Assembly (NCBI GenBank): GCA_029204225.1 | Contig: CM055101.1 | Coordinates: 6,793,132 to 6,857,131, forward strand | Direction: 5' to 3' | Source: Diphasiastrum complanatum | Taxonomy: Eukaryota > Streptophyta > Lycopodiopsida > Lycopodiales > Lycopodiaceae | Length of the DNA: 64,000 nt | Shown: in pieces, positions 49,708 through 60,337 of the stretch | How positions within the stretch are numbered: the first letter of the stretch is position 1 | Layout: every line of letters begins with the position of its first letter | Notes under the pieces: model-generated | Databases searched by the model: none | What the model saw: the letters and a program-made list of their open reading frames with translations, nothing else | Told to the model about the DNA's origin: nothing | Position numbers and translations under genes: made by a program

Positions 49708-51056
49708 TGAAATCCAATGTATAAGTTAAAAAAGCATATGCCTTTCTATTTCTCAAGTTAAATAAAATCTATTTTATTTTTTGATCTTTTTTCACATAAC
49801 TTGTTCTAACTCGAAATTCGACACAATAAAACAAAAAATGGCGAGCACAACAAGAAGAACAACACAAAATTACTTTTGTAATCAATTTATGTGTTAAAAA
49901 ATTATCTTTTTTCATTTGTGTCAAAATGACATTTCGTTACCTAGTTTTTACTTTTTTGGGCGCCATAAATCATTTCTACCAAATTGAGTCCAATTCAAAC
50001 CAGATTTTTGGCATTGAATTTGCGCATGCATTTCCAAGTTACCACAACTTCAAGAATTCAGAACATGCATTTTTTTCAACATTTTAGCATGTTTTCCAAC
50101 TTGGAAAATAGGTAAACATAGGTAGATTTTCAACTTTCTCAAAAGCCAACCAAATTTTACAAGCAATTTATATGATACGGACGAGTGTCAACCATATTTT
50201 TATTTCTATAAATAGACATCATTCCAACAAAAATCAATTATAGGTATCAGACAAAACAAATATCATCAACATTGCATGAAAATAAAAACAAAACAAAGTG
50301 CCATAAAATGGAAGCTTGAGGTAAACGTAACCCAAAATAAACCCTAGCTAAAAATAGCCTAGTCCCTAGTGACTAATGGAGTTGTATCTTCTAGGAAAAC
50401 ATTTTTGAATGGACGTCTCTAGTCATGTTTTCATGCGAAACGTTGTCAATTATAAAATGATCGATAGATCTCAATGTGATGAACGCATAAGCTTTGTTCT
50501 GTGGCACTTTTCTCGTAGATTGTATAAAAGCTTTGTAAGATTGGCGTATGTTGAAAAAACAATTCTAACAATATAATTAGAAGCAATATTTTTTCTCGAA
50601 GGCTTTTGTTCAATTTCTAAATCACATGTGATGGGATTATCAAATAATGATTTCTTTGTGGTGCAACCTTCTAAAAGCGATTTGCTTCTAGATATGATTC
50701 ACATGCATTTTTCCTTTTTATGGTGAAACAGATCCTTGATAATTGGTGTAAAAACAAGATTATGATCGTGATTAGCTTGTAATCATGAAGATTGGTCTTG
50801 ATAAAGTAGTTGGATCTAATATGATCTAATCTGATTGAATTCCCTTCACACCTTACTAATGATGTCATCTAGTCCATTTTGATCAAGTATGGTAGCAATC
50901 AAGAGCCTCAAGTGGTTGATCTACAATAGTCTTTTATCTTGGCTCCGGCTAGTTTCAATTTGATTTCATCTGCACTCCAATTGCTTTCACTCACTTTTCG
51001 ATCTGATGATATGTAAAAATTAATGGATGACAAACCGATACGGTCTGTTACTAGTC
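49708..51056 (+). repeat. LTR copy in plus orientation, interrupted
   Basis: 49708-49797 and about 50771-51056 together match the reverse complement of 53622-53277: TGAAATCCAATGTAT at the start, then TAGCTTGTAATCATGAAG, GATCTACAATAGTC and CTCCAATTGCTTT. Between the two matching parts lie about 970 bp (49798-50770) absent from the other copy. The last part of the LTR is missing. The orientation is opposite to the copy at 53170-53622. Confidence 0.75.
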
Positions 51057-51159
51057 ACCGCTCCAGTATTGAATTTTATGGATTATAGTAATTAGCTATA
51101 CAAATAATATCATGGATTAAATAATGATATTATAAACAGATACTATATTGAAAGAAATG

Positions 51160-51753
51160 ATATTATAAACAAATACTACTTGATTTCTATTTAGAATGGG
51201 TATCATGTGTTTCTTGGCATGTCAATGTTCATTGTAGTGTGCCTCTTGCTACCCCACTTGGACAATGAGTGTATTGTTCTAAGTTTATTTAGTTTAGGTA
51301 TTGATGATGGAGGAAGTTCCTCTTTTAGAATCAATTTTGAAGGAGAAGATTGCATAGTATAAGTAATATTTGAATCTTTTGATTCATTTATCTCCAAGTT
51401 GATTATTTCAAATACGCTACTTTAATAATTTTGTAACCCCTTTCAAAACTATAGCGATATTATAAACAAATATTATACGAGCTTGATTTCAATTTAGAAT
51501 GGGTATCATACTTTTCTTGGCATGCCAATGCTCATTGCAATGTGCCTCTTGCTACCCCACTTGGACAATGAGTGTGTTGTTGTAAGTTTACTTAGTTTTG
51601 GTATTGATGATGGAGGAAGTTCCTCTTTAAGAATCAACTTTGAAGGAGAAGGTTGAATGGTATAAACAATATTTGGATTTTGATTCATTTATCTCCAAAT
51701 TGATTATTTCAAATACGCTACTTTATTAATTTTGTAACTCCTTTCAAAACCTT
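51160..51753 (-). repeat. Tandem duplication of about 295 bp carrying a small minus-strand ORF in each copy
   Basis: Copies at about 51160-51454 and 51455-51753 both begin GATATTATAAACAAATA and share GTGCCTCTTGCTACCCCACT and GATGATGGAGGAAGTTCCTC. Each contains a minus-strand frame (51397-51203, 64 codons; 51688-51506, 60 codons) with the shared segment SPSKLILKEELPPSSIPKL. The frame was conserved through duplication, but no protein family is recognised. It lies in sense inside the minus-strand element that starts at 53622. Confidence 0.85.
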
Positions 51754-53142
51754 TTTAAGCTTTGTCGTGAGCTTGAGTTGGTTCTCTTTTTGGGAAAAAC
51801 TAGTTATGTAAAAATGTGCATAATGCTTGATGTCCTAGCATGATAAAATTGTTCTTTTCTTTCTAAATTATGGAGAAGTTTGAATGTATTTCAAAATATA
51901 TTATGACTAATTATGGGCCACAAGGCATGAATTCTTCTTATCGTATACAATTCCATGTGTATCATCAAGTTCCTAGATATTAGATTGTGTACAATTTTGG
52001 AAAGTCATAGTGCTATCAATCATTTGACATGCATCAAACATAGATCTGGCACATGAAAATATAGCATATAAATGGAGAAAAGTCCCAAGAAATAGCTCAT
52101 ATATGCAATACAGTTGAATGCCTTATGGTTTTTTTTTATCATTTTATTTTATTTTGTCTAGTAATTATCAAAACTAGGCATTGCTTACTTGTGATGATTA
52201 AAGTCGTTTGCATATGTTTTAGTAGTTTTTTAGATTAAAAGTGACCATAACAAACAAACAAGTAAATGAGAGATTGGAAAAGTATCACGCCTTTAATAGT
52301 AACTTCAATATCATCTAAATAGAAATCAACATTGTTTTCTATCTACATTTCATGAAAATGATTTACAATGGCATGGTCAATTGCATATAAATAATTGTGT
52401 TGCTGAAAGATCCTGAGGTAGGATCATGAGCATGTAAATGAATTTTATCATTAATGTGAAAGAAGAGTGATGGGTGTATTGCCTTACGCACAAAGATAGA
52501 GAGAAATCGATGTGTGAGTAAAAGTTTAGACATACCTAGCTTGTCATAGCGAGTTTATTAGAGAATGTTAATTATAGTATGAATAATATCACTTTTCCAA
52601 ATGGTGTTAAATATGGGTTTGATTTAGTTTGTTAGCAAATATAATTTCTTTGAATGCAAGTGTGGGAATGAATATTAAGGGAATTGTATATTGGAGAGTG
52701 ATCAGTTGTTTCAGTAACCAGTGGCAAGCTAGTTTCTCAGATGTTTTTGTGGATCTTTTCTATGATAAAATGATCAGAGGATGGATGGAGATGTAGATCA
52801 AACCGAAGTGAAATCGAAATTAGATCAAGATCAGATCGGATCAAATGGAAAATCAGATGGAAGGAAAATAGGTAATTGCAAGAGGCCGAGTAAAAATACT
52901 GGAAAAAACTCGAGATTTTTCAATCGTCAAGTAATCACAGTGAGCGAGTAATCAGAACATTACTCGCCGAGTTGGCTGATGGTGCATCAGTGTCTGCTCT
53001 GGCCTCTGGAAAAGTGGCGAGAAATAAAACTAACAAGAAACTGAAAAAACATTGTAGGGTGAGTAATAAACCTATCAATAAGAAGAAAGATAGCGAATAA
53101 CTACAAATAAAACATCCATTCCTAGAACTGTTTAGCATCGTC
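51754..53142 (-). other. Internal region of a gypsy-type element without recognised coding
   Basis: In the minus sense this follows the primer site at 53160-53143. No protease, RT or integrase motif is seen. A minus-strand frame at 53177-52935 is hydrophobic and overlaps the primer site, so it is unlikely to be real. The element looks like a short non-autonomous derivative. Confidence 0.45.
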
Positions 53143-53160
53143 TCCCCGACAACGATGCCA
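53143..53160 (-). other. Gypsy-type primer-binding site
   Basis: On the minus strand TGGCATCGTTGTCGGGGA lies nine bases after an LTR end (GGTTCA). It closely resembles TGGCGCCGTTGCCGGGGA, the primer site of plant Athila/Tat-type gypsy elements. Confidence 0.8.
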
Positions 53161-53169
53161 AAAAAATAT

Positions 53170-53622
53170 TGAACCATTTTCGTGTTTCCCTATGGACCTT
53201 TTGGATTAACCTTGGAAGTTGGAGGGAGGCCTTTAGATATGATAAGAAAGAATAGGGAATATGCTAACAACAGCACGCAGCTAGTAACGGACCGTATCAG
53301 TTTATCATTCATTAATTTATACATATCATCAGATCTAACAGTGACAAAAGCAATTGGAGTGCAGAGGAAATCAAATTGAAATTAGCTAAAGCCCGGATAA
53401 AAGACTATTGTAGATCAATGGACTAGATGACATTGTTAGTAAGGTGTAAAGGGAGTTCAATCGGATTAGATCATATTAGATCCAACTACTTCATCAAGAC
53501 CAATCTTCATGATTACAAGCTAACCATGTTAAGCGCAAAAAGATCAAAAAATCAAAATAGATTTTATTTTAACTTGAGAAACATAAAGTCATATGCATTT
53601 TTATTTTATACATTGGATTTCA
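53170..53622 (-). repeat. Gypsy-type LTR, minus orientation
   Basis: On the minus strand it runs from TGAAATCCAATG at 53622 to GGTTCA at 53170, 453 bp, with TG...CA ends. The primer site follows after nine bases (ATATTTTTT). Its first 345 bp match, inverted, 49708-51056. Confidence 0.8.
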
Positions 53623-53639
53623 TAACGTACCGGCTGGGA

Positions 53640-54185
53640 AGGAAGGGGGGGGGGGGGGGGGGGGGGAGGCGCACAGCAAGTACGCAGCCTGTGCGTAGTC
53701 TATGCGTGAGGCCGAAACCCGACGTAATAGCGGGTACGGGACCCTCGTTGTGTGGAGAGTCGCGAAGGGCAGTGGGTGACCACGTGACTAGAGAGGCCAG
53801 AGCACCGACGGGCAGTAAAAGTAGCGTATCCGGTGAAGGCTACGGTGGAGTATCACAGGCCTGCAAGGACGGGTCACGGGCACGAGGCCTGACGCCTGCC
53901 CGTCCGGGTGGCCCCACGTGACGGGCGGGCGTGCGTGCGCGTCGCAGGGTGGCAGGGAAGTCGTGCCAGGCCTACGCCCATCGTACTTGACGGGTGGTGG
54001 GGGACCAGCCCGTCACGCCTTGGGTCACGGGCTGGCCGCACCCGTCCCTGCCACGCGGACGCATTGCATTGGCCTATGGAAAGGCCCCCTTTGCATGGAA
54101 AACGCTGATTGGGTGGACCCTCCCACATGGGTGAGGGACCCCCTCGCCTTTTGAAGTCGGTCGCTCTCACGTGGTGGGATGGGGC
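53640..54185. other. Isolated GC-rich block with G homopolymer
   Basis: About 540 bp of strongly GC-rich sequence in AT-rich surroundings, starting with 22 consecutive G (53645-53666). It contains three CACGTG G-boxes (53781-53786, 53915-53920, 54168-54173), repeated GACGGG/CCCGTC motifs and CATTGGCC. Reading frames in it are GC-driven and low-complexity. It could be a promoter or CpG island, or the GC-rich end of an unrecognised repeat. No gene could be placed downstream. Confidence 0.6.
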
Positions 54186-56519
54186 CCTCCAAATTTTTTA
54201 AACGCCTTTGCTTTTTTGTACCCTTTTTTTTCCTCTTCTATTATTTTTCAATCTTTTCTTCTCTCTTTTTTAAACCTCTATTATTGTTTTTTAGTTCTTC
54301 CCAACACACACCTCAATAGTTGTGCATGACTACATCCATTCTTTAGGGAGTACATTGAAACACTTCTTCGATACGGCCCTTGCATAGCAATGCTTCACGA
54401 AGGTGCATCCATTTGTTTAATCCAACAAATATCGTCCCCTTGATTCTCATCGCCTCAAAAATTCATATATGTTGTATTCCCTGGTCGCTTTCCATGCACC
54501 CAATTCTCCCTTCCATGTGCACTCGCTTGACTGAATGCCTCCCAAATGCTTGAATATATTTTTATGTGTTTTGCTTTCTTGTGCTGTAGACATATGGTTG
54601 TGATCAACCCTGGATAAGCATGCTTCAATTATTTGGACACTGGAGCAAAATAGAGAATGATTTAGTCCACGTCATTGAGAATTGTTGTGTTAATCTCAAT
54701 TTTATTGAGATAATGGCTTGAATCAGTTGGTGTTAGAAGAACCTAGTCAGTTTGTGAGACACCACACAATGCTCCTCATGTCTAGACTTTCATCGTACTT
54801 TATTAGAAAAAGGAAACATGAAGCTACAAACATCAATGTGATGAAAATGACACTTACATCATGCAATAGACAATGCCCACAAATACTCTACATAAAAAAT
54901 ATGGGCATATCGATTGGTAAGTGTGCATCCTAAAATGTGAATAATGTGAGGATAATGAAGAGTTTTACATTGCATTACCAGCAAAACATTGTTCGTTTTA
55001 GGAATGTTCACAAAACATTTTTATGTTTGTGCAAGACATACTATGGTTTACAATTTAGAATGCATGTTTGAAATTCCAAATGATGACGTAGTGCTCATTC
55101 AAGAAAAAAAAAATGTAAATGGTCAATCATAGAGCCACGTTCTAACCTAACAATAATTTGATGATGAAAATTATCTAGGAAAAAATGGAATTTTCACTAA
55201 AACTATTGATTTTGAACTCGGAATTGAGGCATTGCTCACTAGCTTAATAGTGAATATTTTTAAATTATAAGCATGCTAATATTTTTTAGGTGGCGAGCTA
55301 GTAACTAGTAAATTTTTTAATCAAAGACACATGATTCCACCCAAAAACTACAATGAACCACTGACTAGCAACCTTCCAAATTTATGCAATTTTTTTGTAT
55401 ATATATATAAATCATATCATCAATCTTGTTTCATACTAAAGGTAAGTTCACTGCCAATCTTATGTCAATTTGCACTCAAGAAAGCATGAGTGTAAGTTCC
55501 TTGAACTCAATAGCTTTGATTTTGATTGTTTTGCATGGCATTACTTTATGTTTTGTGCATACTCCAAACCAAGCTTTGAGTTATGGTTTTCATTCTCTTG
55601 TTGCACTAAATTTTTGGCTAGAAGGAGAATTTTTACTACTAGACAAGTAACGTGGAGTCATTGGCAATGTTTATAATGCTACAGGTATGATAACTTAAAG
55701 AAATATCCCTTTCAATTGGGTGTTCACTAGCTTCCATTGTCGATAGGTACATCCTTGAACTTTCCCTTGGATGTAAACATGTTTCTACCATATGGGATCT
55801 CTCACTTGACTATTGATTTGAATGTTGTGTGACATTGTAGATTTCGCGTTTCATTATAGTATTTTGTTTGTCCTAGGGGGGAGAATTTTTACTTCTTAAC
55901 CTTGCATCACAAGCTTGTATAATTTTGTATGGTAGATCTTTTGGTTAGAGAGCACACACATGCTACCTTTTGTTCCAGTATACTATTTAATATAATCATG
56001 AATATGGTGGAAGAAAATCTTCAAAACAATAAGTTTTCTCTACAAATTTAGAAAATGTTAGAGCATACACCTAGTTAAAGATCAACCAAAAAGCATATGA
56101 AGGTGAAAATAATCATAAAGTAAAAATGCTGATTGGATACCTCTCAGGGAGGCCATTTATAGTCAAAAGTTCATTCTTCTAAGCAAAGAGATGACTACCT
56201 TTTACAACAAATACTAAAATGGAAATAAATTTGTTGTCACCTAGAAAAAAAATTGAGCCTCTTCTTGGCTATTTATATGTGTCGGGCAAAATCAGAAACA
56301 AGCTATCATTACCATTAGTTGAAAAACCATTTCCAATAAGGATGGTCACATTTCAAGGGAAGTCGTTTGAATCTTATGGCTTCCTAAAAAAGAGATATAT
56401 TATAGTGGGAGGTAGTCTCATCCTGAAGATGCTTCTTCTCTTCTTTTGTCTAAGGACATTGATCCTTCGACAATTTAAGTCCTAGGTCCACTTCAGAGTG
56501 TACAACAACGAAAAAAGAA
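54186..56519. other. Region without a recognisable gene
   Basis: It starts with a pyrimidine-rich stretch (54200-54300). Short plus-strand frames (54718-54933, 55426-55650, 56219-56485) have no family signature and no coding context. Nothing else is recognised. Confidence 0.5.
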
Positions 56520-56544
56520 GCAGTTCCAACAACAAGCACATAGT

Positions 56545-58350
56545 GCGATTTCTGGTATCTAGACTCCGGAACAACTCAACACATGACTCACCATCGTGAC
56601 TGGTTCAAAGACTACAAGTCATTCACCCACTCTCGAGTTGTGCAACTTGGAGACAATTCATCACATTCAATCGAAGGTGAAGGAACAATCAGAGTTGAAT
56701 TCAAAAGAGGTGAGGACAAGTTGTTGTCCAACGTTCTCCACGTTCCAAATCTGACCAAGAATCTGCTCTCAGTTAGCAGAATCACCGATTCAGGTCGGAG
56801 GGTCAAATTCAATATAGAAGGCTACACAATCCTTGACAAATCCCGAAAGGTTCTAGCCTACGGAAGAAGAAGCGGCTATCATTACAAACTCAGCCATTGC
56901 TATTCTTCTAACAGTCAAGCTCTTCACATAGCCACTTCTGAATCAACTGATATGCTATGGTATTTCAGACTTGGCCATCTTAACTACAACAGTATTCAGC
57001 AAATGTCAGCTCAAAGTCTAGTACAAGATCTACCTTCAGTCAGCAAGCCAACTTCTCCATGCGAAAGCTGTATTATCAGCAAGCATGCTAGAAGTCCCTT
57101 CAGGGAGCTCTCTATTTCCTAACCTTCATTGATGACTTCTCTCGAAGGACTGCAGCCTACTATATGAAGAACAAATCTGAAGCATTCAAGTTCTTCAAGC
57201 AGTTCAAGGCGTCTGTTGAAAACCAGACCCAGAAGAAGATCAAGGCTCTACGCACAGATGGAGGGGGAGAGTACATCTCCACATAATTCAAGGAGTTCTG
57301 CAAGGCCAACGGGATACTTCAACAATACACAACCAGTTACTCACCTCAGTCCAATAGTGTAGCTGAGCAGAAAAATCGGACACACCGGACACTCATCGAA
57401 AGTGCCAAGAGCACGATGGCCCATGTCTCTCTTCCAAAGAAGTTTTGGACAGAAGCTGTTACTATAGTTGCCTACTTGTAGAATTGATCCATCACCAAAG
57501 CCCTGAATGGAAAGACACCTTATGAGGTGTGGACAGAATCAAAACCATCACTCAAACATATTCGAGTGTTTGGATGCATCGCTTTCGCTCAGATCCCTGA
57601 GGATCTAAGAAGAAAACTAGATGATAAGAGCAGAAAATTGATCTTCATTGGCTATTCCCCATACCACAAGGCATACAAGCTCTACAATTTGGATACCAAG
57701 AAGGCATTCACCAGTAGAGACGTCATTTTTGTGGAAGACCAGTTCATCGACCACGAAGGAAAAGCTGTTGATAAATCCGACTCTGGGATCGAGCAACCAG
57801 TCAATTCCGATCCAGAGAGTCAACTGCAGAATCTCAACGCCAACTCAGATGATGAGTCAGAATCTCAACGAGTCAACCCACATCAGAGGACCGATGTTCA
57901 ACCTAGAAGGTCGAATAGGTCCAGACAGCCTCCATCTAGATTTATGGATGATCCGGCCTGCTACTTTATGTAGGAACCAAACACCGTTTCTGAGGCGATG
58001 TCTACTCCTGATGTTGACCATTGGAAAGCAGCGATGGACACCGAATTCGATTCACTTATGGAGAATCAAACATGGACACTCACTGAGCTACCAAAGGATC
58101 AAAAACCAATTCCATGCAAATGGATATTCAAGACAAAGTATGATGCTGAAGGACGGCTAAATCGTTACAAGGCCAGGCTAGTCGCCAAAGGCTTTTCTCA
58201 AATTCCAGACCTAGACTATTCAGAAACCTTCAACCCAATCATCAAACATGTGTCGATCTGCCTAATCCTCTCCTTTGCAGCTGCGACAGATCTCGAAGTC
58301 CACCAGATGGATGTCCAGACCACTTTCCTCATGGAACCATCGAAGAGGAG
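56545..58350 (+). pseudogene. Copia protease, integrase and first part of RT
   Basis: The protease WYLDSGTTQHMTHHRDWF starts at about 56550. GAG-pre-integrase is at 56960 ([24 protein letters not shown]). Integrase shows [11 protein letters not shown] followed by a TAA near 57285, and KNRTHRTLIESAKSTM. The C-terminal part is open for 148 codons (57527-57973; FIGYSPYHKAYKLYNLDT, SRDVIFVEDQF). RT runs WKAAMDTEFDSLMENQTW to HQMDVQTTFL (57998-58340), where the LTR cuts in after GAAGAGGAG. Few stops break it, so decay is moderate. Confidence 0.9.
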
Positions 58351-59483
58351 TGTTGGAGGGTTTGCGGATCCCAAGGCAACCCTAACCCTAGCTAATACGT
58401 GGTTGGGTCCTTAAGTTTAAGACCTTTGAAATAGAGGCCGACAAGGAATTGGATAAAATACCCGCATTGGGAGAGCAACCAGCTTGGAGAGTTACCATTT
58501 TTGAGAAAACTCCAGAATCTATTAGGAGTTATGTGGCCTGCCCTCGCCAATTGCGAGTAGATCCATATTATGTACCGATGCCGTGCAGGAATAAGTGAAA
58601 AGATTTGGGATTGCCAATGGACAAAATTACGATACATACGCCAAATTGGCCAATCATCCACCAATCTTTTAGTTGGGACATATCAGTGGATTTCCACCGG
58701 GCCTTACAAGCATACCAGCGGGAGTATATACACTCTCTTGATCCGACAGTGAGACAATCGGCACTTTTTTTGTGAAAGACTAATAAGTGAGAGGGATTTG
58801 GCACCCTACATGTGTAAGTCCAACCTGATGATCACATAGAGATTTGATTAATTAGCAAGTCAATAAAAGGACTTTAGGCCTTTTTGCTGAACTTTTAATG
58901 TCGCAGGGCCTAAATGTCAAGTTAATGAATAAAGTTGGGTTTCCTCCAATTTGGATGGTTCCCACTCTTTTTTAAATTTGAATAATTAGGGAGGCAGAAA
59001 TGGACCAACAAGATTCAAAGCCAGGGTCCTCCTCTCTACTATAAAAAGGAACCAACTCGAGTTCCTCCACATGCTCATTTCTTCATTTCAATAAAGCATA
59101 TTGGTTCTCTTGTGAAATGCATTTATGAATGTCCTTGCTCTCTATCACTTTTCCTCCATCTCTCATGCTTTATTTGGTTTTTGCTAATTGTTGGATTTGA
59201 TTGTTATTGGGATTGCATGTTATTATACTTTTTATGAGAGAGAAGGGGAGAGAGAGAAAGAGTAAGCTATCTTCATTGTGGATCTAGTGTTAATGGATGT
59301 AGTGTTAATGCTTAGGGTTAATGGATGTTAGAGTTAGATGTGAATCTTCCATTCATGCTGAAATCTGAACTATGCTATCGCTCTCATGGGAACGAATCTA
59401 TGCGCGACAACTAACTTCATCTCTTTGATGCTAGATTGTTAGATCTTGGGTTGAGGTTAGGCAAGGAAAGAAACCCCACTACA
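58351..59483 (+). mobile_element. Solo gypsy LTR inserted in copia RT
   Basis: It starts TGTTGGAGGGTTTGCGGATC and ends CCACTACA, 1133 bp. The copia codons read EEE before it and EIYMTQPEGYEL after it. The 5-bp target duplicate AGGAG is at 58346-58350 and 59484-59488. It is the plus-strand counterpart of the minus-strand LTR starting at 7445. A TATA-like CTATAAAAAGG at about 59039 and AATAAAGC at about 59090 mark a likely promoter and polyadenylation region. It arose by LTR-LTR recombination. Confidence 0.93.
58397..58784 (+). other. Coding-like insert within the solo LTR
   Basis: The LTR at 7445 lacks this 388-bp segment, which lies between two CTAAT pentamers (58392-58396 and 58780-58784). 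In one plus frame it reads open for about 125 codons with a single TGA: FEIEADKELDKIPALGEQPA, RSYVACPRQLRVDPYYVPMP, then KDLGLPMDKITIHTPNWPII and FHRALQAYQREYIHSLDP. The composition is protein-like, but I do not recognise the family. It may be a captured gene fragment, or the 7445 copy may have lost it by recombination between CTAAT repeats. Confidence 0.6.
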
Positions 59484-60008
59484 AGGAGATCTACATGACA
59501 CAGCCAGAGGGATATGAACTCAATGGTAAACAACAGCACCTTTTGTATGCAAAATCCACAAGGTGCTTTATGGGCTGAAACAGTCACCCAAAGCCTGGTT
59601 CCAGAAGATCAATGCATTTTTTATAAAGAATGGTTTCATTCCAAACTCGACAGACTCGAATGTCTATTTCAAGTCTGTATCAGATTACTTCATCATCATC
59701 ACTCTCTACGTAGATGATACACTCTTATTCAATAATAATCTGAATCTGATGAAGGATACAAAATGCATGCTGGCCCAGGAATACAAGATGACTGACATGG
59801 CCCACTATTGTCTCGGAATCCAAATTCATCGAGATCGACCCAACAGACTGATCTTTATCAGTCGGCAACAATATCTCAACAACATGTTGGAAAAGTATGG
59901 AATGGCCAACTACAAACCCAGTCTCTTTCCACTCGACCCTGGACTAAAGTTATCAATGGAACAGTCTCCTCAAACTAATGCAGAAAAGGAGGAGATGAAG
60001 CACTACTC
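59484..60008 (+). pseudogene. Copia RT, second part
   Basis: It continues after the LTR: EIYMTQPEGYELNG, then LYGLKQSPKAWFQKINAFF, TLYVDDTLLF (about 59705) and ISRQQYLNNMLEKYG. Similarity ends at KEEMKHYSFPF (about 60008), before the RNase H. A frame change near 59560 separates the first residues from the 181-codon block 59563-60108. Confidence 0.9.
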
Positions 60009-60320
60009 GTTTCCATTTCTACACGCCTACGCTCTGAACAACGAGCTTCTGTTGCGCTCACGCCCACCATTTTTTGACACAGTATGCGGGATTTGGAATA
60101 ATTCCTGACATGGATAGCTGGTCACTCCAGTGTATGTGGTTATTATTTTATGTCTCGTCATTTCGAGCTTGGCCGATAAAGTAATTAATAATCATATGAG
60201 GGCCCAGACCTATAATTGGACATAGGAACACTTGCATGGTGTTTTTGGTTTTGCTCCACAGGTGTCCTTTTGGTTGCATGCAACAGGATCTAGTCATATC
60301 TTCACTAGGCGATCCTTACA
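60009..60320 (+). repeat. LTR terminal part of another copia element
   Basis: It ends ...GATCCTTACA at 60320, just before a primer site. Its first 55 bp (CTACACGCCTACGCTCTGAAC and GCGCTCACG) match, inverted, 63870-63925. The LTR's left end is lost at the junction with the RT fragment. Confidence 0.65.
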
Positions 60321-60321
60321 G

Positions 60322-60337
60322 TGGTATCAGAGCTTGG
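60322..60337 (+). other. Primer-binding site (initiator tRNA-Met type)
   Basis: TGGTATCAGAGCTTGG lies one base after the LTR end. Downstream sequence 60338-62242 is AT-rich and leader-like, with recurrent TTTTTGG motifs; I see no gene in it. Confidence 0.88.

Larger units (their letters stand above)
56520..60008 (+). mobile_element. Copia pol fragment interrupted by a gypsy LTR
   Basis: Copia coding runs from a protease at about 56545 to RT at about 60008, broken between 58350 and 59484 by a separate LTR. Gag, RNase H and both LTRs are missing. This family differs from the 11835-18185 family: its protease is of the WYLDSGTTQHM type. Confidence 0.9.

Noticed and set aside
53427-54170. Overlapping frames on both strands of the GC-rich block
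   Set aside because: Long frames are expected from low stop-codon density in GC-rich DNA. They are Gly/Arg/Pro-rich and match no family I recognise.
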